From NCBI RefSeq assembly GCF_009938205.1, contig NZ_AP019654.1, positions 1,922,001-1,986,000 of the forward strand: a stretch of DNA of 64,000 nt, in the 5' to 3' direction. The DNA comes from Vibrio panuliri (GTDB taxonomy: Bacteria; Pseudomonadota; Gammaproteobacteria; Enterobacterales; Vibrionaceae). Positions 26,098-35,499 of the stretch are shown piece after piece. Positions within the stretch are counted from its first letter, which is position 1. The number at the start of each line of letters is the position of its first letter. The translations under genes were made by a program, and so were the position numbers. The notes below the pieces were generated by a model. The model ran no database searches. It saw only the letters and a program-made list of their open reading frames with translations, and was not told where the DNA came from.

Positions 26098-27131
26098 TGG
26101 ACGTATCCAACACCATCCTCTGCCCAAGGTGGCGTAATTTTATCATTACCACCCTATTTTGCTTATTGGTCTCCGCGACAACCTACACTGTTTGGACTGA
26201 TGCAATTTATGTCCATCTGATGATTAGTTTAGGGTTTGGTTACTCCGCATTGGGGGCATCCCTAATTATCAGCAGCGTTTTCCCCAAGATCAGCGGACTG
26301 GTAGAGACGATGATATCGTTGACCTGCTCTGTCGTTTTAGGTTCGATCAATGCTTGGTTTTGGTTAAACACCTACTTTGGCTCAAATCTTTCTGAGTTCC
26401 TACCCGTGGTAATGCTTGGCATCATCTTCTCTGGCATGTGCTTCTATTACTTTTACAACCGTGAGCAGATGGCAATTACCGATAAACTGGTTGAGGAGAC
26501 AAAACGCAAGCAAGCAGAGCAAGAAAAGTCTCTGATTCAGAGCCAACTCATGCAGATGCAAAGCCAAATTGAACCGCATTTCCTATTCAATACGCTCGCC
26601 AATATTAGTGCGCTAATGAGCCACGATGTGCCCAAAGCGCGTACTATGCTGGACAAACTGACCGAGTTACTGCGCGCATCGCTGGCTAACTCACGCTTAA
26701 CCGAAGCCACTGTCGAGGCGGAAGTTCGCCATACACGCGCCTACCTCGCCATTCAACAGATACGCCTTGGAGAACGATTGAGTTACACCATCAATGTCGC
26801 CCCGCATTTAGAACAGGCGATCATTCCCCCCATGCTGATTCAACCTCTGGTCGAAAACGCCATTGGGCACGGCATTGAACCTAAAGCCGAAGGCGGTAGT
26901 ATCTCGGTGGAAATAGTCGCTCATGAGAACAAACTGGTTATTCGTGTCACAGATGACGGTGTGGGTTTTGCCGACACTCCAAGCAAAACTGGACATGGCG
27001 TGGGGTTAAGTAATATCAAACAAAGGGTTAAAGGTCTGTTTGGCCAGCAAGGTAGCGTTGCGATTACACAACCCAAGCAAGGTGGGTTTAGTGTTTCTAT
27101 CTCAATGCCGTTAAAGGAGCATAACCAATGA
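26097..27131 (+). CDS. LytS-type sensor histidine kinase
   Basis: 344 residues. Four hydrophobic segments (about 15-34, 38-62, 68-92, 102-122) form a short membrane sensor with little periplasmic loop, followed by a coiled coil and the His-kinase motif [13 protein letters not shown] with His161. The ATP-binding domain has NAIGHGIEP and DDGVGF. The small loops suggest sensing within the membrane. It overlaps its response regulator by four bases and presumably controls this operon. Confidence 0.92.
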   Translation: MDVSNTILCPRWRNFIITTLFCLLVSATTYTVWTDAIYVHLMISLGFGYSALGASLIISSVFPKISGLVETMISLTCSVVLGSINAWFWLNTYFGSNLSEFLPVVMLGIIFSGMCFYYFYNREQMAITDKLVEETKRKQAEQEKSLIQSQLMQMQSQIEPHFLFNTLANISALMSHDVPKARTMLDKLTELLRASLANSRLTEATVEAEVRHTRAYLAIQQIRLGERLSYTINVAPHLEQAIIPPMLIQPLVENAIGHGIEPKAEGGSISVEIVAHENKLVIRVTDDGVGFADTPSKTGHGVGLSNIKQRVKGLFGQQGSVAITQPKQGGFSVSISMPLKEHNQ

Positions 27132-27901
27132 TGACGAACGCTATTACCGCAGTTATTGCCGATGACGAACCCCTTTTGCGCCATCATCTCAATAACAGCT
27201 TGGCAGATGTGTGGCCAGACCTAGAGATCGTCGCGATTTGCAGTGACGGCCAGCAAGCGCTCGATAACATCATTGCGCTAAAACCAGATATCGTCTTTCT
27301 CGATATTCGTATGCCAGAACTGGATGGAATGGCCGTAGCAAAAGCATTAAAGCAACATGAGAAAGCGCCACTAATTGTTTTTATTACTGCTTATGATGAG
27401 TATGCGATTCGCGCTTTTGAGCATAATGCCATCGACTATCTGCTCAAACCCCTCAATGACGAGCGCCTTGCCGCGTGCTGCGATAAAATTCAAACAAGAC
27501 TCAAACAACACCAGCCTTCGAGCACACCAGAACTGAGCCATATACTCTCGCAGTTAACGCAACTCTCGCCAGCAAAAAGCTATTTGCAGTGGATCAAAGC
27601 AAGCCAAGGGGAAGATATTCACCTTATCGCCGTAGCAGACGTACTCTATTTCAAGGCCGAAGAAAAGTACGTTTCTGTTTATACGGAAGATAACTGTGAG
27701 TATTTGATTCGAACGCCTCTAAAAGAGCTGATGACTCAACTCGACCCGCAGCAATTCTGGAAGATTCATCGTTCAACGGTGGTACAAGTTAGTGCGATCG
27801 ACAAAGTCAGTAAGGATTTTACCGGCAGGATGTTCGTAAAAATGCAGCACCACAAGCTGCCTGTCAGTCGCGCACAACAAGGGTTATTTAAAGGTATGTA
27901 G
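27128..27901 (+). CDS. LytTR-family response regulator
   Basis: 257 residues. Receiver domain with acidic pocket ADDE (11-14), phosphorylation site Asp59 in VFLDIRMP and Lys107 in LLKPL, then a LytTR DNA-binding domain from about residue 155 ([13 protein letters not shown] ... [10 protein letters not shown]). LytTR regulators bind paired direct repeats upstream of their targets. Last gene of the seven-gene operon; the cognate sites are expected in 21192-21440 but I could not pick a clear repeat. Confidence 0.93.
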   Translation: MMTNAITAVIADDEPLLRHHLNNSLADVWPDLEIVAICSDGQQALDNIIALKPDIVFLDIRMPELDGMAVAKALKQHEKAPLIVFITAYDEYAIRAFEHNAIDYLLKPLNDERLAACCDKIQTRLKQHQPSSTPELSHILSQLTQLSPAKSYLQWIKASQGEDIHLIAVADVLYFKAEEKYVSVYTEDNCEYLIRTPLKELMTQLDPQQFWKIHRSTVVQVSAIDKVSKDFTGRMFVKMQHHKLPVSRAQQGLFKGM

Positions 27902-28254
27902 CCGAAAGTAATCATCCATTTTGTGATTTTTAACAACCCGAACACTGCACTCTCTCTGCATAAAAGATGGAATCTCTGCTTTCATTTGTCGACGTTATTT
28001 GTGCACTTACTCCAATAAACAGCGGTTTAATAGCATTGTTAAACCCCCAAACCACTTTCACTCATCGCAAAACGAAAGATTGCAGAATCGCAAAGTGCAA
28101 AATCAAACTTGTGATCTTGCTTTTATATTGATTTTACCCGCCTGACATAATAAGCATCGCAACCAATAGTAAGTCTAATGTGTGCATAGCAATTCATAAG
28201 TTTACCAACCATGTAAAAATAGCCAATGCTAGCGATAGCATCTGAGGACTCGTT
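27902..28254. other. Intergenic region before the metallophosphatase
   Basis: 353 bases, AT-rich, no credible gene. A small perfect inverted repeat ATGCTA/TAGCAT with loop GCGA (28226-28241) stands immediately before the GAGGA ribosome binding site of the next gene. No strong terminator for the operon upstream is evident. Confidence 0.45.
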
Positions 28255-29802
28255 ATGAAAAAGACATTACTTAGCGCATTAATTTTGGCTGGGATACATT
28301 TCAATTCAGTTGCATCCGATCAAGCCAACTTTAAAGTTAACCCTTATTTGCAAAATCCAACCCCCACCAGCATGACTATCATGTGGGTAACCACTGACGA
28401 CAAAGCTGGCGAACTCACGGTTTCGGCAGAAGGCTTTACGGAAACGCTAAAGTCAACACCGACAATAGCCAAAGAACTCGACTACTATCCTACCGAAGTT
28501 GAAAAATACTTTACCAATCAGGCGGAAACCCAAACACCTTATATCCACCGCATCACTATTGATAGATTGAAGCCTGGTACCCAATATCAATACGAAGTTG
28601 CACAAGGGAGTGAAAAGTACGCCGCTCACTTTACTACCGTGCCAAATAAGGATAGTAGCGTAAGGTTTGTCGTCTATTCAGATTCAGAAACAGAACCTGA
28701 ATCAACCGGCAAAACTCGTCGCTGGTCAGAACCGTATGGGGACTTTGATCGCCAGTACTTGGTCGATCAAACCGTTGGCTATCAAGAAAATATTCGCGTT
28801 ATGCTTGAACGTCAGCCTAACTTTATCGCTATCGCTGGTGATCTGGTTGAGTCTGGCAACGAGCAACGTGACTGGGATGAGTTTTGGCGTCACAACGCCG
28901 GTGAATACAACAACATCGCCTCTTATATCCCAATCCTGCCAGCACTCGGTAACCATGAAAACTACCCGGGGCCAGATGGCGGGATGAAAGAATACAATAC
29001 CGAACTTGCTCTGCAGGCGATCGCTCGATACAAAGCCTATTTTGACGTTCCTGATAACGGCAGCAAAGTCGACGCATACAAAGATCGCTTCTATCGTGTC
29101 GACTACGGCCCTATCACATTTATTACTCTCGACACGTCTGATGGCAAAGAAGATAAAACAGACAAAGATACCAACTGGCGTCTCCCAGGCGTTAACGCCC
29201 CAGACTTTAACCCTGGTTCTGAGCAATATGAATGGTTGGAGAAACAACTCGCTGATGCACAGAAAAACAGTCAGTTTACCTTTGTTCAGTTCCATCATGT
29301 CCCATACTCAGTAGGCCCTCACGGATTCCCGACAGGTAATGGCGGTTTTGATAATGGTCAAGACAACCAGTCTGGCGTACCAGTGCGCATTTTAACCCCT
29401 CTATTTGCCAAATATGGTGTTGATGCGGTTTTCGCCGGACATGACGAGATGTACGAACACTCACTTGTTGAAGGTGTTCATTTCTACGATACCGGTACCG
29501 GCGGGGATGGTTTGCGTGGTCCTTACTTCGGTAAAGATGGTAAGTACAAAATTGACTTAGACAATCCATATCAACAATTCCTAGCTCATCTTGACGCACC
29601 AGAAGTATGGAAAGATAAACAACTCGTTAGCGGCGGTAAGCACTATGGCCATATGGAAGTCAACGTATTCCAAAACGACCAAGGAGTGTGGACGACAGAA
29701 ATATCACCTGTGTATGTTTTCCCAATAATGGATAAAGAAGGCAAAGTCACCGGGTGGGAACGTCGTGTATATCAAGATGTTGTCACCTTAACTGCTCAGT
29801 AA
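28255..29802 (+). CDS. Secreted purple-acid-phosphatase-like metallophosphoesterase
   Basis: 515 residues. Signal peptide (to VASDQ, about residue 21), an N-terminal fibronectin-like domain (NPYLQNPTPTSMTIMWVT) as in purple acid phosphatases, then a metallophosphoesterase domain with VVYSDSE, AIAGDLVESG, ALGNHENYPG, FHHVPYS and FAGHDEMYEH carrying the di-metal ligands. It acts outside the cytoplasm, probably releasing phosphate from organic esters. No Pho box recognised. The bidirectional hairpin at 29827 ends it. Confidence 0.87.
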   Translation: MKKTLLSALILAGIHFNSVASDQANFKVNPYLQNPTPTSMTIMWVTTDDKAGELTVSAEGFTETLKSTPTIAKELDYYPTEVEKYFTNQAETQTPYIHRITIDRLKPGTQYQYEVAQGSEKYAAHFTTVPNKDSSVRFVVYSDSETEPESTGKTRRWSEPYGDFDRQYLVDQTVGYQENIRVMLERQPNFIAIAGDLVESGNEQRDWDEFWRHNAGEYNNIASYIPILPALGNHENYPGPDGGMKEYNTELALQAIARYKAYFDVPDNGSKVDAYKDRFYRVDYGPITFITLDTSDGKEDKTDKDTNWRLPGVNAPDFNPGSEQYEWLEKQLADAQKNSQFTFVQFHHVPYSVGPHGFPTGNGGFDNGQDNQSGVPVRILTPLFAKYGVDAVFAGHDEMYEHSLVEGVHFYDTGTGGDGLRGPYFGKDGKYKIDLDNPYQQFLAHLDAPEVWKDKQLVSGGKHYGHMEVNVFQNDQGVWTTEISPVYVFPIMDKEGKVTGWERRVYQDVVTLTAQ

Positions 29803-29826
29803 ACCCAATCGCTCTCCAAAATAGAT

Positions 29827-29861
29827 AACGCCCCGCAATGCACAACACAATGCGGGGCGTT
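29827..29861. terminator. Bidirectional terminator
   Basis: AACGCCCCGCA/TGCGGGGCGTT, an 11-bp GC-rich stem with 13-base loop and TTTTAT tail; separates the phosphatase from the convergent transporter operon. Confidence 0.85.
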
Positions 29862-29879
29862 TTATATGAGTAATCGGCA

Positions 29880-30557
29880 CTAGCTTAAAGGTCGAAGGTA
29901 GGCTAAGAAACGTTTTTCCGCGAACTTAAACGCCCACAGAATCAAGAACGTTAATGCCATATAGAACAGGCCTGCGGTTAGAAAAGATTCAAACGGCGCG
30001 TAGTAACGTGAGTTCACTAATCTTGCCGCCCCGGTCAAATCAAGAATCGTCACGATCCCCGCCACCGCACTACCATGCAGCATGAAGATCACTTCGTTAC
30101 TGTACGCAGGTAGGGCCCTGCGCAATGCGCTTGGCAGTATAATTCGACGATAAGTCATAAAGGTACTCATGCCATATGCTTTGGCCGCTTCAACTTCCCC
30201 TTTGGGTAAACCGTTAATTGCGCCACGGATAATTTCAGCAGTGTAAGCCGATGTATTAAGTACAAAGGCGACCAGCGCGCAGAACCAAGCGTTTTCCCAT
30301 AAAGTATCTTTCACTGGAAAGAACTGATCCATACCGTAGTAAATCAGGTAAAGCTGGACTAGCAGCGGTGTACCACGGAAAAAGTAGATGTATCCCCAAC
30401 TTGGTAGCATCAAAAGATAGTTACGGCTATTGCGTGTAATTGCCAAAGGAATCGCGACCATTAGCCCAATAACCAGAGCCAAGCCGACTAACCAAAATGT
30501 GGTCCATAGGCCTTCAAGGTAGACAGGCATGCTTTCTATGATCAATGAAAAGTCCAT
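29880..30557 (-). CDS. hisM: Basic amino-acid ABC transporter permease (HisM-like)
   Basis: 225 residues with five predicted membrane helices. The HisM/ArtM family signature is the cytoplasmic EAA loop GEVEAAKAYGMSTFMTYRRIILPSALRRALP (abridged region 130-160). It forms a heterodimer with the HisQ-like protein encoded three bases upstream. Substrates are probably arginine, lysine, histidine or ornithine, as for the whole operon. Last gene before the convergent terminator. Confidence 0.88.
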   Translation of the reverse strand: MDFSLIIESMPVYLEGLWTTFWLVGLALVIGLMVAIPLAITRNSRNYLLMLPSWGYIYFFRGTPLLVQLYLIYYGMDQFFPVKDTLWENAWFCALVAFVLNTSAYTAEIIRGAINGLPKGEVEAAKAYGMSTFMTYRRIILPSALRRALPAYSNEVIFMLHGSAVAGIVTILDLTGAARLVNSRYYAPFESFLTAGLFYMALTFLILWAFKFAEKRFLAYLRPLS

Positions 30558-30560
30558 CTG

Positions 30561-31301
30561 TTACCTCGCATGGATACTGAACTTACGTTCGACCAACTTA
30601 AGTAGGCCAGTTGAAACGCTGGTAAAAAATAGAAAGATGATTGCGACAGCCATATAAAAGGTAAACGGCATTTTCGTTGACCCTGCAGCCAAAGCACTCA
30701 CCCGCACCATATCCTCTAAACCGATAATAGAAACCAATGCTGTCGTCTTTAATAACACTAACCAGTTATTGCCAAAGCCCGGCAAGGCATGGCGAACCAT
30801 TTGCGGAAACAAAATGCGTCGAAACGCGAGGGCGGAGCTCATACCATAAGCTTTGGCAGCCTCAAGTTCCCCTTTATCCACGGCCATAATTGCGCCACGA
30901 AATGTTTCGGCCATATAGGCTCCAAAAATAAAGCCAATCGTCAACACGCCGGCAATAAATGGACTGACATCAATATAGTCTGGCAGATAAGAGACCCATT
31001 CATGATCAGGATTACTGGACGTAAACCATTCATTGAGCCACTCATTGATTGAATAGAGACTGTTGTTGAGAAGAATTTGCCCGCCGAAGAAAATCAACAT
31101 CATCAACACTAAATCGGGTATACCCCGGATAATAGTGGTGTATAACGTTGCAATCGCCCTAGCCCAGCGATAAGGGGCAAGCTTAGCTAAAGCGCCCAAC
31201 ATTCCGAGCACGACGGCCAGCAAAAGTGATAGCAATGCCACTTCTATAGTGACAAGCGCGCCTTTTAAAATCGAGGCTTCATATCCTTGAAGATCCAGCA
31301 T
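30561..31301 (-). CDS. hisQ: Basic amino-acid ABC transporter permease (HisQ-like)
   Basis: 246 residues. Membrane helices at about 13-38, 50-75, 115-135, 185-205 and 215-238, with the EAA-type loop GELEAAKAYGMSSALAF. It contains an extra hydrophilic periplasmic loop (NEWLNEWFTSSNPDHEWV) compared with E. coli HisQ, which is about 228 residues. Separated from the binding-protein gene by a 77-base gap that contains a stem-loop, so its level may be lower than that of the binding protein. Confidence 0.88.
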   Translation of the reverse strand: MLDLQGYEASILKGALVTIEVALLSLLLAVVLGMLGALAKLAPYRWARAIATLYTTIIRGIPDLVLMMLIFFGGQILLNNSLYSINEWLNEWFTSSNPDHEWVSYLPDYIDVSPFIAGVLTIGFIFGAYMAETFRGAIMAVDKGELEAAKAYGMSSALAFRRILFPQMVRHALPGFGNNWLVLLKTTALVSIIGLEDMVRVSALAAGSTKMPFTFYMAVAIIFLFFTSVSTGLLKLVERKFSIHAR

Positions 31302-31330
31302 AGGTGAGTTCCTTTCCCTAAACTCAAACT

Positions 31331-31367
31331 CGACCGTTGGCGACTGCTAGGAACAAGCCAACGGTCG
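31331..31367 (-). other. Intercistronic stem-loop in the transporter operon
   Basis: CGACCGTTGGC/GCCAACGGTCG (31331-31341 with 31357-31367), a perfect 11-bp stem with 15-base loop and no T tract, between the binding-protein and permease genes. Such structures typically protect the upstream message and lower downstream expression. Confidence 0.6.
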
Positions 31368-31378
31368 TCATCTATGAT

Positions 31379-32152
31379 CTACTTACCGTAAACATCATAG
31401 TTGAAGTATTTTGCTGCAATCTCTTGGTAGATTCCTTTTTCACGCAGCGAAAGGATAGCGGCATCAAGTTTGGTCGTAAGATCTTTGTCTTGTTTACGCA
31501 CTGCAATACCAAAACCTTCACCGAACCATTGTGGGTCAGTGAGAGAAGGACCTACAAACTCGTAGCCCTCGCCACCTTTCGCATTCAGAACACCTTCTTC
31601 AAGCGCTGAAGCGTCACCCAGTACCGCGGCGATGCGACCATTGGCGAGATCAAGGTACGCCTCGTCGAAAGAACCATAACGAACAATCTCAACTTTATCG
31701 TAATTGTCGGTTAGGTACTTGTCGTGCGTCGTCGCACGCTGCACACCGATCTTCACGCCATCTAGGTTGTCAAAGTCTAGACCCGCGCCTTTCTTGGCAA
31801 TAAATTTGTTTGGAATCAGGGCATATTTACCCGTGAAGTCCACTTTCTTTTTACGCTCTTCGGTAATCGACATCGCGGCAATGATTGCGTCGTACTTGCG
31901 CGCTAGTAGAGATGGAATAATGCCATCCCAATCTTGAGGCACGATCTTACATTTCACGTCCATTTCTTTACACAGCGCATTGGCCATATCTACGTCAAAG
32001 CCTTTCAAAGAGCCGTCTGCTTCTGTCCAGCTAAAGGGAGGATAAGCGCCTTCAATACCAAAGCGAACTGTCTTCCAATCTTTCGCTTGAGCCATGCCTG
32101 TCACTGTTGTAGCTGCAAGTGCTGCTACTACTAACCACTTTTTCATTTCCAT
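31379..32152 (-). CDS. Periplasmic basic amino-acid binding protein (ArgT/HisJ-like)
   Basis: 257 residues. Signal peptide ends at GMAQA (about residue 23); an internal ATG at codon 3 (MKKWLVV) is the likely true start. The type II solute-binding fold is clear: GIEGAYPPFSWTEADG, GFDVDMANALC, ATTHDKYLTDNY and DPQWFGEGFGIAVRK. The ligand-binding family includes LAO, HisJ and ArtJ proteins that bind lysine, arginine, ornithine or histidine. It follows the ATPase gene by 69 bases. Confidence 0.9.
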   Translation of the reverse strand: MEMKKWLVVAALAATTVTGMAQAKDWKTVRFGIEGAYPPFSWTEADGSLKGFDVDMANALCKEMDVKCKIVPQDWDGIIPSLLARKYDAIIAAMSITEERKKKVDFTGKYALIPNKFIAKKGAGLDFDNLDGVKIGVQRATTHDKYLTDNYDKVEIVRYGSFDEAYLDLANGRIAAVLGDASALEEGVLNAKGGEGYEFVGPSLTDPQWFGEGFGIAVRKQDKDLTTKLDAAILSLREKGIYQEIAAKYFNYDVYGK

Positions 32153-32221
32153 ACTCCTGTGATTTATAGTGTTTATTTAATGTTGTGTTGTGCCGCCTTG
32201 TTTCAAATTGAACTCAGGCTG

Positions 32222-32992
32222 TTAATAAATAGATGATATAAACTGTTGCAATCGTTCTGATTCTGGTTGGGTAAACAACTTGGCCGGATCACCTTGCTCT
32301 TCCACCAAGCCTTGGTGCAGGAACATGACGTGATTGGAAACGTCGCGTGCGAAAGCCATTTCATGTGTAACCACCAGCATTGTGCGCCCTTCTTCGGCAA
32401 GGTCGCGCATAACACCTAGCACTTCACCAACCAGTTCGGGATCCAGTGCAGACGTCGGCTCGTCAAACAGCATCACCTCTGGATCAACCGCCAACGCCCT
32501 AGCGATAGCCGCTCTTTGTTGCTGACCACCAGACAAATGTCCCGGGTAATAATCTTTACGCTCGTACAATCCGACTTTTTTTAACAGTAACTCTGCATTT
32601 TCAATCGCTTGAGCTTTTGGCACACCTAGCACATGAACTGGGGCCTCGATCACATTTTCAAGCACAGTCAAATGAGACCAAAGATTAAACCCTTGGAATA
32701 CCATCGCTAAACGCGAACGAATACGCTGAACTTGTTTTTCGTTGGCAGGAACCGCCTCACCTTGACGATTGGCTTTCATCTCAATCAACTCACCGTTAAC
32801 CCAGATGTCGCCTTTTGTAGGAATTTCAAGAAGATTGATACAACGCAAGAAAGTGCTCTTGCCTGAACCAGATGAACCGATAATGGAAATCACATCGCCT
32901 TTATGCGCTTCTAAAGATATGCCTTTTAATACTTCGTTCTGCCCAAAGGTCTTGTGCAAGTTATTGATATTTAGCGCCGGTACATCTGTCAT
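32222..32992 (-). CDS. hisP: Basic amino-acid ABC transporter ATPase (HisP-like)
   Basis: 256 residues, similar along its whole length to HisP (257 aa). Walker A GSSGSGKSTF (37-46), Q-loop MVFQGFNLWSH, signature LSGGQQQRAAIARAL, Walker B VMLFDEP and switch VVTHEM are present, along with the HisP-specific region NLWSHLTVLENVIEAP. First gene of the operon transcribed leftward; AGGGAG precedes the ATG. Order ATPase, binding protein, permease, permease. Confidence 0.92.
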   Translation of the reverse strand: MTDVPALNINNLHKTFGQNEVLKGISLEAHKGDVISIIGSSGSGKSTFLRCINLLEIPTKGDIWVNGELIEMKANRQGEAVPANEKQVQRIRSRLAMVFQGFNLWSHLTVLENVIEAPVHVLGVPKAQAIENAELLLKKVGLYERKDYYPGHLSGGQQQRAAIARALAVDPEVMLFDEPTSALDPELVGEVLGVMRDLAEEGRTMLVVTHEMAFARDVSNHVMFLHQGLVEEQGDPAKLFTQPESERLQQFISSIY

Positions 32993-33411
32993 GCGCTGTT
33001 ACTCCCTGTCGTGTTGTCTTAATCGTACACTTTGTGCCAAGTGCTTGATTGCATGGGCTCCTCCCAATTTCAATCAAACTAGCACTTAGCTTAAAAACAT
33101 GCAACAAATTATTAACCTATTCATTTTCAATATATAACTACTTTATATGACTATTCATTCACTATTTAGTTATTACTTCTTAAATGCATGCATGTAATGA
33201 CACTTAGAACAAAACAATTGGGACAAAAATTAACAAAAGAGACACACCTCAATCAGTTTGATTTTTATGGGGATATATTTCGTTAGTGTAAATTCAATTG
33301 AACACAGAGTTTATTTAACGTTACAAAATGAAATATAATTACAGCCATTAACACCACGGCAAGCTATTCCTTGCGCAGACTGGGTAGTTTTCTTTCACAT
33401 TCTTTCATAAA
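32993..33411. other. Divergent intergenic region between transporter operon and DUF3360
   Basis: A 656-base AT-rich stretch in total (to 33648). No gene is supported. It must hold the hisP promoter on the left and the DUF3360 promoter on the right. Two TATTCAT words (33118, 33152) hint at ArgR half-sites but their 34-base spacing does not fit a paired ARG box. Confidence 0.4.
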
Positions 33412-33425
33412 GTGATCTAAATCAA
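33412..33425. promoter_or_regulatory. FNR-like box upstream of DUF3360
   Basis: GTGAT-CTAA-ATCAA matches the FNR consensus TTGAT-N4-ATCAA at 9 of 10 positions. It lies 224 bases before the DUF3360 ATG, next to the anaerobic gene pflB. CRP could also recognise it. Confidence 0.5.
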
Positions 33426-33648
33426 TCACTCTTAAGGGTTAGCACGTTAAACTCCCGACGGATAAAAGCATCAATAGAGACCTTTTGTCCGCTTCTTCGT
33501 CTATCTTAAAGCACATACGTTTCGTGCTGCTTGACGGGCAAAAAGGATTTCTTGTAAGAAGCTTTAAACAGACGTTTTTACGCAGTCGCTTAAACAACAA
33601 CTAAAGAGCGACTTAAAATAAATCACTAACATTTAATATGAGGAATCT

Positions 33649-35196
33649 ATGTCAGACGCAGTCAATAAGCCGCACTCTGATTCGGATATCGAAAACAAGA
33701 GCTATCGCGAGCTGCATCGTCCGTCATCGGAATTTGCATCACGTTCCGATTACCTAGATCACGAACTTCAAATCATGAAGCCACGCCGTTTTGGTTTAAA
33801 CCTACCTGGTCGTGACTTCCGTTTCGAGCTTGAGGACTTAGTTCCAGCTCTAGCGGGTACCATCGGCATCATCGCGATGTACTCGGCAGTAATGATGTCT
33901 TGGGCAGAAGGTCTGACAGCTGCTTGGGACCACGTAAATCTTGGTAAAGATTTCGCGATTGAAGTTGCACGTGTAGAGATGCTAATCCCTGCATTACTTT
34001 TCTGTGTTCTTGCTTCAGGTTTTATTAACCCTAAAGCAAACCTTGCTGGTAACCATGGTCCGATGATTCCACTTATCGCGACTATCGCACTAGCAGGTGC
34101 TCACCCTCTTGCGCTTGCAATTCTTATCGGTGTATTCGGCCTGATCCTAAGTTTCTTAAAAGGTGGCTCGAAACTGGTTAACCTCACCTCTGAGGGTACC
34201 GCCGGTGGTCTACTAATATTCCTCGGTCTAACTGGTACGGTAAGTCAGATTACTTCTATCCAAGAATGGGCAGTTGGTCTTCAGTCTGACACTGTTGCTG
34301 CAGGTAGCATGGGTTATGTAGGTCTAGTAGTACTAGCAGTAACGATTGTTCTTTACGCATACCTTGCGAAAGTGAACAAACGCTGGCTAGCGATCCCTGT
34401 ATGTGCGTTTACTGGTCTTGCAATTGCATTAGCATTTGGCGCAGGTTTCGATATTAAATTCGAAACAGAAATGGGTCTACCAAACCTAAACCCTATCTAT
34501 TGGTGGGGCAGCACTGAAGAAGGTTGGATGCTAGGTCTACCAACTGTACAGCACTTTATTGCATCTCTACCATTTGCAATTCTTGCTGTAGCAATGTGGT
34601 CTCCTGACTTCCTAGGTCACCGTATCTTCCAAGAACTAAACTATCCTAAGAAGACTGAAAAAGTACTAATGGACGTTGATGACACTATGACTATGTGTTC
34701 ATTCCGTCAAATGGTTGGTACTGCGGTTGGTGGTGGTAACATCACTTCTTCATGGGGTACATACATGATCCCAGCAGCAATCGCGAAACGCCCAATCCCA
34801 GCAGGTGCGATTCTTCTTGGTTCTCTATGTATTATTGTTGCGATTCTAGGTTTCCCAATGGACGTAGCGGTATGGCCACCAGTAATGCGTGTAGCACTAC
34901 TAGTAGGTGTATCTCTTCCTCTACTTGAAGCTGGTATGCAGATGGTTAAAGACGCAAAAGACTCTCAAGCGGCTGGTATCTGTATCTTCGGTTCTGCGGT
35001 TGTTAACCCAGTACTAGCATGGGCACTAACCATGCTACTAGACAACAACGGTTTGATCGGTGACAAAGAGCGTGCTGCACGTCTAAGTTTTGTCGATAAA
35101 ATCGTTATCCCAGTAGGCGTTCTAGTTATCTGTCTAGTTGCAATGCTTGCTGTTGGTATGCTTGAAGACCAATTCGGTATCCCTGCATTCCTATAA
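33649..35196 (+). CDS. DUF3360 multi-pass membrane protein, putative transporter
   Basis: 515 residues with about 12 membrane helices after a hydrophilic N-terminal tail of ~65 residues. Recognised as DUF3360 from blocks such as GFINPKANLAGNHGPMIPLI and MVGTAVGGGNITSSWGTYMIP, which resemble the central repeats of xanthine/uracil and SLC26-type transporters. Leucine codons are strongly biased to CTA/CTT as in the adjacent pflB, implying high expression. The ATG follows GAGGAATCT. It stands where enterics carry the formate channel focA, so a role in fermentation-product transport is a reasonable but untested idea. Confidence 0.82.
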   Translation: MSDAVNKPHSDSDIENKSYRELHRPSSEFASRSDYLDHELQIMKPRRFGLNLPGRDFRFELEDLVPALAGTIGIIAMYSAVMMSWAEGLTAAWDHVNLGKDFAIEVARVEMLIPALLFCVLASGFINPKANLAGNHGPMIPLIATIALAGAHPLALAILIGVFGLILSFLKGGSKLVNLTSEGTAGGLLIFLGLTGTVSQITSIQEWAVGLQSDTVAAGSMGYVGLVVLAVTIVLYAYLAKVNKRWLAIPVCAFTGLAIALAFGAGFDIKFETEMGLPNLNPIYWWGSTEEGWMLGLPTVQHFIASLPFAILAVAMWSPDFLGHRIFQELNYPKKTEKVLMDVDDTMTMCSFRQMVGTAVGGGNITSSWGTYMIPAAIAKRPIPAGAILLGSLCIIVAILGFPMDVAVWPPVMRVALLVGVSLPLLEAGMQMVKDAKDSQAAGICIFGSAVVNPVLAWALTMLLDNNGLIGDKERAARLSFVDKIVIPVGVLVICLVAMLAVGMLEDQFGIPAFL

Positions 35197-35213
35197 TTTT
35201 TGAGCTATAAATG

Positions 35214-35241
35214 AAGGGGTCGCGTTTAACGCGCCCCTTTT
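35214..35241 (+). terminator. Terminator after DUF3360
   Basis: AAGGGG-CGCG/CGCG-CCCCTT stem with one bulged T, loop TTTAA, followed by TTTTT. Confidence 0.75.
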
Positions 35242-35499
35242 TATCAAAATTTTTTAGTATTTGTTGATTTAGTTTAAGGTTTCAAAATTTTTTTAGTGTA
35301 ACCTTGAAATTGAACTGGTAAGATTCCATATAAAGAGTAATGACAATTTTTATAGGTTTTTGATCGAATACAAACAACGATCAGTAAAGGCTATACATAT
35401 TGTTATTTATATAAGAGTGTACTGTTCCTTGTGAAAGAGGATAGCTGACTCAGCAGCGAAACCAGTACGTGTTTTTACTACTAAAAAGGTAGGTATGTC
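35242..35499 (+). promoter_or_regulatory. pflB upstream regulatory region
   Basis: 258 AT-rich bases without a gene. Two FNR-like words: TTGAT-TTAG-TTTAA (35264-35277) and TTGAT-CGAA-TACAA (35360-35373), each with one good half-site. The second overlaps an inverted repeat TGATCG/CGATCA (35361-35366 and 35378-35383). Anaerobic control of pfl by FNR and ArcA is known in enterics. Confidence 0.4.

Noticed and set aside
27990-28030. Pho box upstream of the purple-acid-phosphatase-like gene
   Set aside because: TTGTC and TTGTG words are 13 bases apart instead of the 11 needed for Pho repeats.
28726-29298. 190-codon antisense frame within the metallophosphatase gene
   Set aside because: Shadow of a real gene; hydrophobic mixture without start context.
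33118-33158. ArgR boxes upstream of the hisP-like gene
   Set aside because: TATTCAT words are 34 bases apart and lack the palindromic partners of an ARG box.
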